A stretch of DNA of 64,000 nucleotides from Epiperipatus broadwayi (lineage: Eukaryota; Onychophora; Udeonychophora; Euonychophora; Peripatidae). The notes below the pieces were generated by a model that saw nothing but the letters and a program-made list of their open reading frames with translations, did not search any database and was not told where the DNA came from. The stretch is taken from contig JAQFVV010012498.1 in the NCBI GenBank assembly GCA_028023455.1, forward strand, positions 2,172,001-2,236,000, given 5' to 3'. The first letter of the stretch is position 1, and each line of letters starts with the position of its first letter. Shown here piece by piece: positions 16,496 through 28,426 of the stretch. A program made the translations under genes and the position numbers.

Positions 16496-17092
16496 TTTAA
16501 TTAAAACTTTAGCATCTTTAAAGTTGATTTTTGATTGATATTCAGATAAAAATCATGATAAAAACAAGGCATACAACAAACTGTATTAAATAATTATGAA
16601 ATGTTTATCAAAAACATGTTGCTAATATATTAATCAAATTCTTCAATTGGAATTTTTATGGATATATATTTAAAGATATATAATATTTCTTAAATTAAAC
16701 ACATCCAGCAAATGTTATAAAGTCATAAAGAGATTATATTAAAAATAATAATAATAATTAAAGAGTTGTTCAAAATAAGTATAGAGAAGGAGTATTTGTA
16801 TAACATAAGGCCACACAAAATACAAGAATTAGTATTGTCTATATATAAAATGACTTTTGTGTGGCTAATCAACACACATGAATGAGAGAAATGGGTTTAT
16901 GCAATAAATTATTAAAAAATATTTCATGAAGAAAATTAATCATAAATCAAGAAATAATTTTATAGATTACATTATATTTATGTGTGTTAAAAACATATAA
17001 CTATATATAAAAGAGTAAGTACAATATACAAATTTATATCAAATACATACTTATACCTTTTTAGTAAGATTTAAAATACAGGCATTCTTATA

Positions 17093-17521
17093 CTTGGAAC
17101 TTAATTGTAAATATAGGGGATTTGAACTCAACCTTTCAAGCAACCTTCAACTATCAACGCTATCTCATACTACTGATACACATGACCACACACATATAGA
17201 AAAGATAAATAATCATCAGTATAAGTATTTTGTGCTAAACCAGCACTCATCAGTTGGTCCAGATTATCAACTCTCTCACATATATAATCACTACTCAGTT
17301 TATATTAAGATAGCAAATCTTTATACTTTAATGGATAGGCTTCACTATATTCCAACCTCCAACTCTTCAGCCATTCATACCATTAAAAATCTGATGATAA
17401 AATGCCCAAATCCCATGCTGATGCCAATATTGTTGTTATGCCCATGTTCATCTCAAGTCACTCTGACCCCTCATGTATAGGACAGTATCCAATTAAATAT
17501 ATAGAAAAGGGATGAGAACTG

Positions 17522-17569
<48 letters not shown>

Positions 17570-17755
17570 TTCTATATATATATATATATATATATATATG
17601 ATAATCTGGACCAAGTGATGAGTGCTGGTTTAGCACAAAATTCATATATTGGTGATTATTTATCTTTTCTACATGTGTATGAGTAGTCTGAGATAGTGTA
17701 GATAGTTGAAGGTTGCTTAAAAGTCTGAGTTCAGATCCCCTATATTTACATTTTT
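17093..17755. repeat. Foldback element, family C, with hammerhead-like cores in both arms
   Basis: The left arm (about 17093-17290) and right arm (about 17596-17755) are inverted copies sharing, for example, the CTGGTTTAGCACAAAAT block and the AGTTGAAGGTTGC block. The centre holds unrelated sequence and a TA-rich tract (17522-17600) that itself forms a hairpin flanked by AACTGAT and ATCAGTT. Cores lie at 17227-17253 (minus: CTGATGA, GTGCT/AGCAC stem, AAAA) and 17615-17640 (plus: GTGATGA, same stem, AAAA). A 128-codon frame at 17094-17480 starts at a non-ATG codon inside the arm and is not a gene. Confidence 0.8.
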
Positions 17756-18253
17756 AATAAATAAAAAACTTATATCTCTGAGGTATGACATTTGTAATAA
17801 TAGTAGAGACAAAGTTTAAAAAGTCTACATAATTTTGAGAAAATATATATCAATATATAGATATACTAGAATCAGTTTTTAAAATATATTTTCTTCTCTT
17901 TGATCAAAAATTTTGTAGAAATCAAATTACAAATTATTAACAAGTTAAAATGAAAAAAGTTCATTAGCTAGTTTTTTCTGAGAGATAAATTTACAAATGC
18001 TATCCAAGTACCTCATTAAAATGTTTGTAAAAAGAAAAAAAATAGCATCAAGAACAATTTGAATTCTTCATAACAAATATAAGTGTAATAGATGACTAAA
18101 GGGAGCATGAAATTCTGGGTTCAAATTCCTTATAATTAAATATAAATTAGTAATATTGCTAACCGATATGGGATAAATGATCTATCATTGAAATGCAAAA
18201 TTTACTCCATCTGAGAATCAATTACACACCCAATATCTGATTTACAAATAATC

Positions 18254-18350
18254 TACAAAACAAAATAAATAAATTCTCATTTTTTTTGAAAACATATAAA
18301 TAAATATGTTTTCAAAAAAATGTGAATCCACTTATTTTATTTTGTAAATC
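18254..18350. repeat. Short foldback (inverted) repeat
   Basis: Arms containing TTACAAA, AAATAAAATAAGT-like sequence and TTTTTTGAAAACATAT mirror each other around an AAAT centre at about 18299. No ORF. It probably belongs to a small foldback element. Confidence 0.7.
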
Positions 18351-20244
18351 ATTTTATTGTATGTGGTTCTTTTAGTATTAGAATCATAAGTAAATACTAA
18401 TAGAATTCATTTATTAAAGTTCTTTTTTTAAAAGTACATAAAGTAAATTTCTTTTTATTTCGATCAAGTTTTATTCTAGGATTAATTTTATTTTTATATG
18501 TATTTAATCAAATTATTTACAGTTGTTAACTTTTTCCAATTTATTATAAATTAACTTTGTTTATCATTCTTTAAAAAAATCATTAAATATTAATTTAGTT
18601 TTTTCAATATTTATTTATTTATTTATTTACTTCTGTTTTTTATTTTTATATATAGCTTTTATCATGTTTTTTTTTTTTTTTTACACATGTGAAGCGTCAT
18701 TTGTGAAAACAACATCAGCAACTTGAAATCTAATTATTGTTATTACCATTGCTTCTTACTTTAATTTATAAAACTATTTTTCAAAAAAAATCTGGAATAA
18801 TGTTAGCAAAGATGAATGAATCATCCTGTACTACACTTTTACTAATGGAATCTTCTTAGTGTTATCATGTAATATATTGGTCTTGTATATTGTTAATACT
18901 TTTCAGTATTTCATAATGGTGCAAGTACTAATGTATCAAAGCTTCTAGCTGAAATTCTCAAAAAATAAAATACCTTTTCATATTCTACAAATCCAAAATA
19001 ACATCATACCTTATATTCATTTATTCGATTATAACTTCTTTTAATATTTAAATGTCATTTACTGCTGAGTAATTACTTCTTTTGTTTGACTCAATGCCAG
19101 AGTTTTATGTAGACGATTTATGAAAACATTAATTAATGCCTTATATAAAACTGAGAAATCTGCCATTTCTAATATTTACAATTTCAGCTTTCTTACATTT
19201 ATTCATATATATAGTTTTGCCTATTAATTTTATTTCTTGCATTAAAAAATGAGTTAGCTGTCTTAATAATTAATAAAACCATAGAAATAATTGAGATATT
19301 GGAGATTTTTTTATCATTATTTTCTTCAAGTAATATAAATAATGCATTTTTTAAATCTAAAAAATGTTTTAGCTCTCATTATCTAAATTAACTGCCAGAG
19401 GTTTTACTATCTGAAACGCAATTTTAAATTGCGCTCAAAAATCTAATGTATTGATTTGTTTCTAAAAACCAAACATAAAAATAGCTTACTACGTAAAAAT
19501 AAAATCATACTTTTTTTTTAAACAATCGTAACGAGTAATTAAATTCATTCTTAGATTGTATTCTCATATACATTCTAATATGCAGATATAAATATACAAA
19601 CTACTCAATTTTATTAATTATTTGGCATGATAAAAAATATTTTGTGCTAGATATTTTTATAATATGCATCTGTCTCTCCTCTCTCCTGTTCTCTATTTGT
19701 TTGTTAACTCTCTCTCTCTCTCTCTCCACAAGTTATCAATGTATTTGCTTCAAAACCTATGGTGTTAAACAGATGATTATTATGTATTTTCAAAGTCTTA
19801 AATTTATTAAAAAATTAAAATAGATTTTAATTGTTAAATGTAATATTTTAATTTTTACATTGTAATATAAAATTATGTTTTAAAAAAATCTTTTGGTGTT
19901 TGATTTTTTCCAGCAATAACAATTGTTTTCTCACTGATATGAACAGGTAAATATATTTATTTGAAAAAAAAAAAAAAAGCTTTTAAATAAAATAAAAATG
20001 TTTCTATAAAAAAAAAAAATTCGATTTCTCAAAACATTGTGTTAAAAACGATTATTAAAAAATATTTTTGTTATCACTGAATATACTTAGTTTAAAAATG
20101 TTTGTTGTTTCAGTAACAAAATTAAAATATTGTAATCTATTATTTTTTTTTAATAAGATGAAGATTAAATAATCTATATAATATTTTATAATAAACAATA
20201 ATTTACTATGGACTAAAAAGGCAAAAAAAAATATTTCTTCAACC

Positions 20245-20395
20245 ACAATTGTGTTTTTTTATATTTAGCTTGAAATAAAAGTGTGGGATATCCAGAATTA
20301 ATAAATTCAATTCCTTGCTTGTAGAAAGTAATGATTGAATTAATTAATTTCTGGACAAAACACACTTTTATTTCAGGTTAAATATAAAAACTTTT
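20245..20395. repeat. Short foldback repeat
   Basis: Arms with TTATATTTAGCTTGAAATAAAAGTGTG on the left and its near complement on the right (ACACACTTTTATTTCAGGTT) flank a shorter inverted centre with CCAGAATTAATAAATTCAAT. No coding content. Confidence 0.7.
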
Positions 20396-20496
20396 TAGTT
20401 CTCAGTAAATAATAGAGTTTATTATAATGTTCATAGGAATGTTTTCATGGATTACAGATATAAAACACAAATTATTCCAATGAAAGTCAACCTCTG

Positions 20497-21020
20497 AAAA
20501 TGCACAATTTCTTAAATATTATAAATCTCCATGCATTTACTCACCAGTAAGAATTTAAAAAACTTAAGTGTATCACTTAAGTTTAGAGCACATTTGTATG
20601 CACACCAACTATCACTGACCATGCTTAAATCAGGTATTAAGTCTATTGTATGCCTGATGTTATAATTAAATATTGAATTGTACAAATTTACTCTTACTGG
20701 TGGGCAAGTGTGCAGAGATTTAGAATATTTAAGAAATAGCACATTTTCGGCACTTTATAATAATAGATTCACATTTATAAGTCATATAAGTCTAATCATA
20801 GGTGGTGAAAAATAAGAAATTGTCTTTCTCCTGTGATAGGTTTAACTAAATTTGTACAATTCAATGTTTGATTATAATATCAAGCACACATGGTCAGTGA
20901 GAGTTGATGTATATACAAATGCACTCTAAACTTAAGTGATTCACTTAAGTTTTTTTAAACTCTTACTCATGGGCAAGTGTGTGGAGATTTATAATATTTA
21001 AGAAATACTGTACTGCATTA
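20497..21020. repeat. Foldback element, family D (two inverted copies)
   Basis: The segment 20497-20757 is repeated in inverted orientation at about 20830-21020. Shared landmarks are a perfect hairpin AACTTAAGTG/CACTTAAGTT, the block ACCATGCTTAA or its complement, and AATTGTACAAA. The left copy also contains its own inverted ends (20499-20545 against 20694-20748). A related element lies at 53490-53937. I found no hammerhead-like core here. Confidence 0.7.
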
Positions 21021-21986
21021 TCGTAGGTTGACTTCTCTTTGAATAATTTCAAAATTTTCAGCACTTTATAATTATAGATATAAAAGACATATTTTGCAAG
21101 TTCATCAGCATATCACTTTTATTAAATATTCGAATGTTTCATTGAAGGCTTGTGTGATTAAGTCAAAATATTGGATTATCTAATTAAAATCTTACATAGA
21201 TGATCATGCAAATTCTACATAATTTAATATGACTATGTAAAATAAATAAATGAATATTAGCTATAGCCAGCTTATGGCAGTTTGTGCAATATTAATGTTT
21301 AATTGCTAGTCAAGATGGCATAGTTAATATTCAGTTATTTATTTTATATAGGCATATTAAATTTTGTAGAGTGTATTGTAGAATATTTTTATTATTGTTT
21401 TTAATTTTTTAGTATATAGATATTTTTTGAAATTATTCAAAATTTAAAATGGAGATTATAAATTAAATTTCTTTTCTTAATATTTGAAGAAAAATCATGT
21501 GAATAAACTTTTCTATTGTTTTAATTGTTTTGTCATGGAACACTGTAATGATATTGCTATGTTATGGGTTTAAAGCAATTTTTGGGCCTTCTTTACTGCT
21601 ATTTGCAACTAAAAACTTGAATTGATGTATATATTGACTTATTAGTTAAAAATATAAAGATTTCTAGTTTACAAAGCAGTGTATAGAAGAGTCTATACAC
21701 AGTAAGATTCAGAGAGCCTGATGAAACTAGAAACATCATCACTAGTGAAGTTATAATGGTTGAGAATTGTGATAAATGCCATGCACTTGAAAAAAAGTTT
21801 CTTATCACTTTAGAATACACAATAGAATCACATAACAGAACAATGTCTATTTATAGTTAAAATAGTTTTCAGCTGCACACATGGAGCTTTTATTCAAAAA
21901 TTGTATGAAAAATATACACTCATATAAATTTTCAATACTTTCTCTTCCTCTTTCCTTCTTTATTTTTGCTTTTTTTAAATATAACA

Positions 21987-22185
21987 TATAATAACAACAT
22001 TACACTCTTTTTACACTTTAAAGCAAAATATATTTATTAATTTTACAGTATTGACTGTTCCTAGCAGTCTTCATCAGATCTTATTATTTACTTTTAAGAT
22101 CTGATGAAGACTGCTAGGAACAGTCAAAACTGTAAAATTAATAAATATATTTTGCTTTAAAGTGTAAGAAGAGTGGAAAGTTATT
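21987..22185. repeat. Near-perfect palindrome, family E, with hammerhead-like cores
   Basis: Arms of roughly 85 bases mirror each other around a ~17-base AT spacer (about 22081-22097). Each arm holds CTGATGA, GACTG, a CTAGGAA loop, CAGTC and a GAAAC-like end. On the plus strand this is 22101-22130 (ending AAAAC), and on the minus strand 22048-22077 (ending AATAC). The 5-bp stem is perfect in both. The first G of the GAAA box is changed in both arms, which would damage hammerhead catalysis. Confidence 0.8.
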
Positions 22186-22853
22186 ACATGTCATATAAAT
22201 TTACTAGTGTTTTATGTGTATTAATTCACAGAAAATTGACTTGTTTTAATTCCTGTTTTTTTTATAGAATAAAGTTTAGCCATCTGATGGAAGATTTATC
22301 ACACTTCTTAAAAATACCTATATTAAAAAGAAAATTTAAAATCAATTTGAAGGAAATCATTTTGAGAATATAGTTTTATTAGATAAGCCAAGAAGTTTAC
22401 AATATAAAAAATTATGTCCTTTCTAGAACTATGTATGTCACTTCTGATCACTTATTGATGTTAGCTTTTTTGAAACCATATTAATATATATCTAATTGGT
22501 GCAAGTGTTATCATTTATGTAAAAGTTTAAAAAATATTTATTTAAAATTTAATATGTATATTTAAATTAATATAATACAATTAATTAAAATGTAACATTG
22601 AAATTATGAACTTTAATCACAGATTTAAGATTGTTTGATTTCTTTTTAGTCAATGATTGAAATTGTTTTTAATAATTGTTTAGAATAATAATTTAAAAAA
22701 CTTAATTCATGATAAATAATTAAACAAAAACCATTTTCAATCTATAATTTTTTGAATTATTTCTATTTATTTAATATTTATAATAAATTAAAAAAAATTG
22801 TGAATAAAATTGAAAAACAATAAATAGAAAAAAAATCAGAAGTGAATACTTAC
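22186..22853. other. AT-rich stretch beside the receptor exon, probably intron
   Basis: No coding similarity in either strand. It begins directly at the exon's 5' splice site on the minus strand, so it is most likely the downstream intron. Confidence 0.55.
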
Positions 22854-23045
22854 CAATGAAAGACACATTACGAATATAAAATAAAAGTTCTTCTCCAGAA
22901 ATGCTTTTCATTTTAGGGCATATTTTAAAAGTGTCATGACACAAATCTCTTTGCATGGTGTGAATAGCATGAGCAGCTGCATATACAGCATCAATCACAA
23001 AAGGAACCAAACCTTCTTGATCATACTTTGAAGCATCAGCTTTGG
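22854..23045 (-). CDS. Internal exon of a metabotropic glutamate receptor-like class C GPCR
   Basis: This 192-base exon encodes part of the extracellular ligand-binding (venus flytrap) domain. Visible family landmarks are QEG, then FVIDAVYA-A-HA for the conserved FVIDAVYAMAHA, DLC...CP with the paired cysteines expected to form a disulfide, and LL-YIRNVSF-G for the LLKYIRNVNFSG block. The family binds glutamate and signals through G proteins at neuronal membranes. The exon starts after a TTATTATAG acceptor and ends before a GTAAGT donor. Both flanking introns are phase 1, so the exon is symmetric. The longer open frame into the introns (22771-23085) is not coding. Insect mXR-type or other group members are possible, and I cannot assign a subtype. 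Neighbouring exons were not found here. Confidence 0.9.
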
Positions 23046-25145
23046 CTATAATAAATAAAACAACATATATATATAATGGGCACATGCTGTTATATTATTT
23101 TTTTAAAAAAAATTAAAAATAAAAGTTCGCAGATAAAACCTTCTCTTTTTAAGAATTAAAAATTGAAAATTAAAAGTCATCTAAACTTTATATATATATA
23201 TAAAATCACACAGATGAAAAATTACTAAAAGAAAACTTTATTAAAAAAAGAAAGTATTTTAAAACTAAATTTTCAAAAAAAAAAAAAAGAACTTAAAAGA
23301 TTTAAAGATAAAAAGAATGTACAATAATTTAATTAATTTCATTGTGTAAAATGGAAATGATTATTTTTATTAGCTCAAGTGACTTTGGGCATTTCAAAAT
23401 GTATAATTAAAGGTGAGATAGAAGAAAAAAAACAATGGGAACAGAATGGCCAATAAAAGAAATCACTCAGGAAAAGGACCTCAATGAAAATACCATCATC
23501 ATCATGATGTAATGTCCACTTGATCCAAAAGTCTAATATAAAAGGAAAAAGTTGGAAATAAATAATTAGAAAGAAAGATGTGATAGAGAGAGGTATATGT
23601 GTTAAGTCAGAGAGAGTTGAAGGAGAAGGGATTGAAAGACACACTTTCAGTTCCTTCAGTTTTTCTATAAAAAAAGAAATGACATCATTTTCCTATATTG
23701 TGGACCACAGGACATCGGGGGAATTAATGCTGGATCCCAAACTGCAAGCAACTGTTAAGGATGAACTTTTTAACACAGTAAAAACTATATAACTAATGAA
23801 CATTTTCAAAACAGTAAGAACTTTAATTCCAAAACATTTTCAGTATTTAATAGAATACTATCTGACTAAAGTAAATTATTATTAATAATTAATTTTATTT
23901 GATGTATTTTTTTTAAAAGTCATTTCCATTTATTTTTTCTGTTCTTTTAAGTTTTTATTATGATTTTTTTTAGTTAAATAAACTTTTAATAAATGTTAAA
24001 TTTAAGTTGGGCATGAATGGTTGCATAGATTTGTAAAGTTATATTAGTTGAATTAAGGGAGGGTAAATCTTAGGTTATTTGTTTTGTAGTTAAATTGGGT
24101 TAATCGATTGGATATATTGGAGTAATTAGTAAATGTATTATGAGAGCCGCTACATGCAGGATCACATTATATGCCACACTTGGATGAAATAAGCCTATTT
24201 CTTATTGACCATTAGAGACAGACAGTATTGCCTGCTCAATGGATCACCCCCTTTGCCTATGGAATGAGATCATAAGTTGGCAAAAAGGACCGCAATCCCT
24301 TCCTATGGAGTTTTTTTTATTGTTCTTCTCACGAGACAGATGTAACATTCCTGTACTGGATGAGAGACAATTTCTTCTCTATAACCATGCTGTTCAGATG
24401 TGCATTCCTGACAGTATGGTATTGGGCTGTCGCATTCATGCTGCATTGAATACATCAATATATCAGATAGATTGACGTTAGTTTGACTGCGAACTTTTGG
24501 CCTAAGGTTAAATAAAGGATAGAATATTTTCTTTTCAAATGCAATCTATGTAGTCTATCCATACTCAACAATAATAAAATATTTAAATTCATCTGTGTGA
24601 ACTTTTAAAATAAAAACGTTAAATTGTAAATTAAAATCTAAAGTAAAGTTATAATGTTTTATAATAAAAAAAATTAAAGTAAACATACTAAAATAATAAT
24701 GATAAATTTTATATATGTTTAATAAATGTTTGTGTGTGTTATTACTGGCAGTGGCTTCTCTTATTTTTTTAATATAAAAAAAGTATATATTAATGAATTT
24801 ATATTTCATAAATCTCTGTGTTTCCATGAGCTAGTAGCATGGACTGATGGTTGGAATAAAATATATATAAAAAAATTAGATCTTAACAGTATGTATCTGC
24901 CTACTATATAAATTTTCTAGGTTCAAATAGCCTGGTGGCACTCTCTTTGGCAGATATGGAAGAGTCTACTGTTTCCCTGAATGTTATAATATATTAGTAT
25001 TTAAACACAATGAAATTGTTCTTACAGTATGTAAATCCTAATTAATAAATAAAATATAAAACTATCATATACTAAAATAATAGATTTATGATATGCAGCA
25101 CATATTAAATAATGTCTGCTAACACACACACATATATATATATAC
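23046..25145. other. Probable intron of the receptor gene, with unrecognised ORF and SINE-like scrap
   Basis: No second receptor exon seen. A 78-codon plus frame (24239-24475) lies in a locally less AT-rich patch (24140-24480), suggesting a mobile-element remnant, but I recognise no family. Near 24919, CTAGGTTCAAATAGCC resembles a tRNA B box followed by TGGCACTCTC, a possible decayed SINE. (TA)n runs occur at 23190 and 25133-25145. Confidence 0.5.
25142..25145. other. Target-site duplication (left copy), ATAC
   Basis: ATAC immediately precedes the left LTR and recurs at 29729-29732 immediately after the right LTR. A 4-bp duplication fits Gypsy-type integrase. Confidence 0.75.
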
Positions 25146-26454
25146 TGTACTGTATTTTATCCTAGTACAAATAGCGTTGGCAATTTAAAAGTTAAATTAA
25201 TAAATTTCTAACGAAAAATATATTTATGTAAATATATTTGATCTATTAGTTTAAACAACGTGAGTGTATATATTTTTTTGGTTTGGGTTTAATGAAATTA
25301 AAAAGAGAGAAGGAATGTAGAAAGTACAATAAAAAAAATAATTTAATTAAAAGAAACCTTTATTGCAAGGCAATCAGCAGCATGGAAACAAAGCGATAAC
25401 ATTCATTAAGTAATTAAAGATGGTGATCAAGAAAAAAAAGAAAGACTTTGTAGGCTAAATTATTTTAAATTTGGAACACATTGGCAGGTGTCAATAGGAG
25501 TTGCGCAAAAATAAATAAATAAATAAACAGGACAAAAGGAATAACAGTTGGTGCAGAGGGTTCTTCTTAGATCGTCCTTTCTGCCGAGAGCAGTAAAAAT
25601 AAAAAATAAACATGAAGAAATGATGAAAGTGGGCCAAACTACTGTTACTAATAGACTGAAATATTAAGATGTGTGAGGAGTAGCAGTTCATTTGCTGGAG
25701 TTGCTTTGTACCTGTGTCATGAACTACCTGAGTGAAGAAGCCATCACCTATTAGATTTTAACCACAAAAACTTAAAGATCGCCGGAATACTGGACTGCAG
25801 ATCCATTCCCAAGAAATCCATGCATGGTCAACATTAGAAATCCTGCACGTTAACATTCAAACTTACTGGTAAGTAACTTTATTAAATCAACAAAATTAGT
25901 GATCACTTTCTTGAACTTTTAAGCATGATGAACTGTCGCCATGAGTCATATGAATAAAAGAAACAAATGTTAGCTGTAGTTTTATATTTTGATTGTCTTT
26001 TTATATTTTATTCTCTTGATTATATTAATGTTTTGTTCGTATTAATAAAGTAAAATATAACTTACATTGTTATTAATTCTTATAGTTCTAAATTCATTAC
26101 AATTTAGACATTATTATAATTCAAATAAATTGCCAATGTTGTACTGAAACACAATCCTCCGGACATTCCAAAATGTCATCATAGCTAAATAAATAAAAAA
26201 GGGATGTTTTCCAATGAATTCTAAATATAGAATTCTGTTGCCTTTCAAATAAATTAAAGGCTGGCTTACTTTATCCCATTATTTTAATAGCTACATTAGT
26301 TAAAAGAGTGTTGTGTGATCAGGAAAAATAATTGCATCCATTAAATCTTACTGAATTGTATGATGAAACAAATTTAATAGACAGGACGTAATTTGGTCAC
26401 CGAGTACGAGTAGTTAACTCATTTAAAACACTAAATAATGTAGTGGACATTACA
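25146..26454 (+). repeat. 5' LTR of the second LTR element
   Basis: Begins TGTACTGTATTTTATCC and ends GTGGACATTACA, the TG...CA ends expected of LTRs. It is a close direct repeat of 28427-29728, with scattered substitutions and small indels (for example extra AAAT units near 25511). Copy lengths are about 1309 and 1302 bases. Small open frames inside it are not genes. Confidence 0.92.
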
Positions 26455-26725
26455 ATGCTACCCAACTTGAGGCTTCGACGAGAACCACGTCCTGAGATAG
26501 GAGTAAATAATAAAAGTTAAATATAAAAGAGTTTTGTGGGTTTTTTTGTTTTTGTTTCGCGTATGTAGGAAAAAAACAGAAGGCAAAATGATGGAAATAA
26601 AGTAGCTCGTAAGGTAAAGTGACAGCAGGGTGGAGCAGCTTCTGCAAATGTATTAATAAAAGATAAACAATAAAATAGAAATCAAGCAAAATAATAATAA
26701 ATTTTTTTAAAAAAAATAGAAGTGT
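26455..26725 (+). other. Leader of the second LTR element
   Basis: Starts ATGCTACCCAACTTGAGGC directly after the LTR. There is no TGG-type primer binding site of the usual kind within the first bases, so the primer is unclear. The rest is non-coding leader. Confidence 0.5.
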
Positions 26726-27006
26726 ATGAAATTGAGAAGTGGCACAAATATGGAAAATATGGCAGAAGATGAAAAAAGATCTAAAGAGGGTATGGAAACA
26801 TTAGTGAAAAGGCTATTATATGAAGCAATAAATGAATTCAAAGAGGATATAAAAAGCAAAATAAGAGAGTTCAAAGAATAAATAAAAAAAGATGTGGGGG
26901 AGATGATTAGGGAAGTGAAAACTGAGATAAGGGAAGAGATTAAAGAAATGAAAGAAGAGTTAATAGAAATGATAGATGAGAAGGTTAAAAAAAGGCACAA
27001 AGTGAA
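26726..27006 (+). pseudogene. N-terminal coiled-coil part of gag, broken
   Basis: Starting at ATG 26726 the frame reads MKLRSG, then a charged region rich in K, E, I and R with coiled-coil spacing. It is interrupted by a TAA at 26879 and ends in TGA at about 27008. It must shift frame to join the Gag core that opens at 27007. The LRSG start and following coiled coil match the layout of the Gag-like ORF at 3109-4434, so I read this as the same kind of protein with an N-terminal extension. Confidence 0.65.
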
Positions 27007-27861
27007 GTGATAGAAGTAGGATCTGATAAACAGAAGAGTCCAGAAATAAAACCTCTAGAAAATAGAGAAAATATGCTGAGTGCGATAAATCCTTTTCTAA
27101 AATTGAAAATCTTTTATGGGCAGGAGGGGGAGTCACCGATGGAACATTTAAATAGTCTTCAGAGATACTTTGTGATAAACCCGATATCTGAAGACATTAA
27201 ACTAACTCTAGCCATTAGTCATTTACAAAGAACTGCACAGGCTTGGTGGGAGGCTCTCTTCAAGAGACCAAATAACTTTGCGCATTATGATCAGATGTTA
27301 ATGAAATTTTATTGGAACGAAGACCACCAAGAGAGAATCAAGAGTAAAGTGTCTCAAGAAAAATGCAGTACAGAGCAGTGTTACATGCTGTTTTTCTGGA
27401 AGCAAGTAGCACAACTACGAGCCTTAATGAAGTGTAAGTTGACAGAAAAACAGATGATCCAAATTACACAGAAAAATTTCCCTAATCCAGTAGGGCACCT
27501 ATTGATAAGTAACGGATGTGAGATGGTTGAGCAGATGGCTAAACTGCTTAATGCATTTGAGATGAACAAGGCTAGTGACAAAGAAATGAACCCAAAGTAC
27601 ACGATTAAGATACCAAGTCATAAAGGTCAAGTGCAATTGAACACTATGATGTTGACCGATAATGCAGGAAATCAAGGAATGGATAAGATAACTAAAAAGA
27701 AAGGGAATAGGGCAAGATCATTCCCTGGAGAAAAGTTCAGGAGTCAAGATAAATACGACAGGGAAGATCTTGATACACAGTGGAGAGATTGGTGTGAGCG
27801 GCATAGAGAAATGGGCAGATCATTGTCAACTCAACCAGGTTATATATACCCAAACAGATAA
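27007..27861 (+). CDS. Retrotransposon Gag core protein of the second LTR element
   Basis: A 284-residue frame without ATG (the first codon is GTG), continuing the broken coiled-coil region. Residues about 35-125 fit the retrotransposon Gag domain: an F-x-G-x-x-G-E-S-P-MEHL opening, I-LTLAISHL, then A-AWWEAL, and F-x-x-x-DH-ERIKSKV. This domain forms the particle shell around the element RNA. The C-terminal region is basic and polar but lacks a CCHC zinc knuckle. No protease, reverse transcriptase or integrase follows before the 3' LTR, so the element is non-autonomous, of large-derivative type, and its gag is split by a stop and a frameshift. Confidence 0.8.
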   Translation: MIEVGSDKQKSPEIKPLENRENMLSAINPFLKLKIFYGQEGESPMEHLNSLQRYFVINPISEDIKLTLAISHLQRTAQAWWEALFKRPNNFAHYDQMLMKFYWNEDHQERIKSKVSQEKCSTEQCYMLFFWKQVAQLRALMKCKLTEKQMIQITQKNFPNPVGHLLISNGCEMVEQMAKLLNAFEMNKASDKEMNPKYTIKIPSHKGQVQLNTMMLTDNAGNQGMDKITKKKGNRARSFPGEKFRSQDKYDREDLDTQWRDWCERHREMGRSLSTQPGYIYPNR

Positions 27862-28426
27862 CAGTAGACAATCGAATGGATGGACCAAAACCCTGAAGAC
27901 CACGGAAAGAAATTAACGGTAAATGAGATAGGATAGGGATTATGTGATCGTTTATTAAATGGTGGAAGGTTAGTCGACAGTGAACTGGGGGTGTCGATGT
28001 GATTCGTGAGGTGCATGCACTAGTAAGTGATAATAATAACCCTGAAATTCATGTTTTTTAGATAGTTGCAAATGTTGACTTTATGTGCCCATCATCTTAT
28101 AGAAGCAGAGTCCCAAGAAATTGGAGGATGAACCAAGTGCCTGGAGCCATAAATCTCAAACAAGTGAGCAATGCTCTGTCATGCTTAAACTTGGACTCTT
28201 TGTTAAATATATGGGGGTTGTATATGCATACTGTGAGCAGGAAAGAAATTAGTGTGCAATGCATTAGGTAAACCTCTCAATTGTGTATTCGACGTCAATA
28301 TTTCTATGAAGCAATCAGTTGATGTATATATAAAAAAATATGTCAGTAAAGAGTGATTAATAGAGCTTTGTGAACAAAATAACATCATGCCCCATATTTT
28401 ATTCTTGTCATTGACCGCGGAGGTAT
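27862..28426 (+). other. Internal region between gag and 3' LTR, no pol
   Basis: Just after gag there are short segments that could be remnants of a protease region (DGPKPEDHGKKLTVNEIG-like reading around 27880), but stops intervene and no DTG/DSG active site is visible. The GC-richer CCGCGGAGG at about 28414-28423 just before the LTR is not a clean polypurine tract. Confidence 0.45.

Noticed and set aside
17094-17480. 128-codon frame
   Set aside because: It lies across one arm and the centre of a foldback element, starts at a non-ATG codon, and shows no family resemblance.
18105-18135. B-box-like GGGTTCAAATTCC suggesting a tRNA gene or SINE
   Set aside because: No A box at the correct distance and no cloverleaf. 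It is probably chance or an unrecoverable SINE scrap.
21720-21750. CTGATGA followed by GAAAC as a further hammerhead-like core
   Set aside because: The intervening AACTA cannot form a stem, so the core has no stem II.
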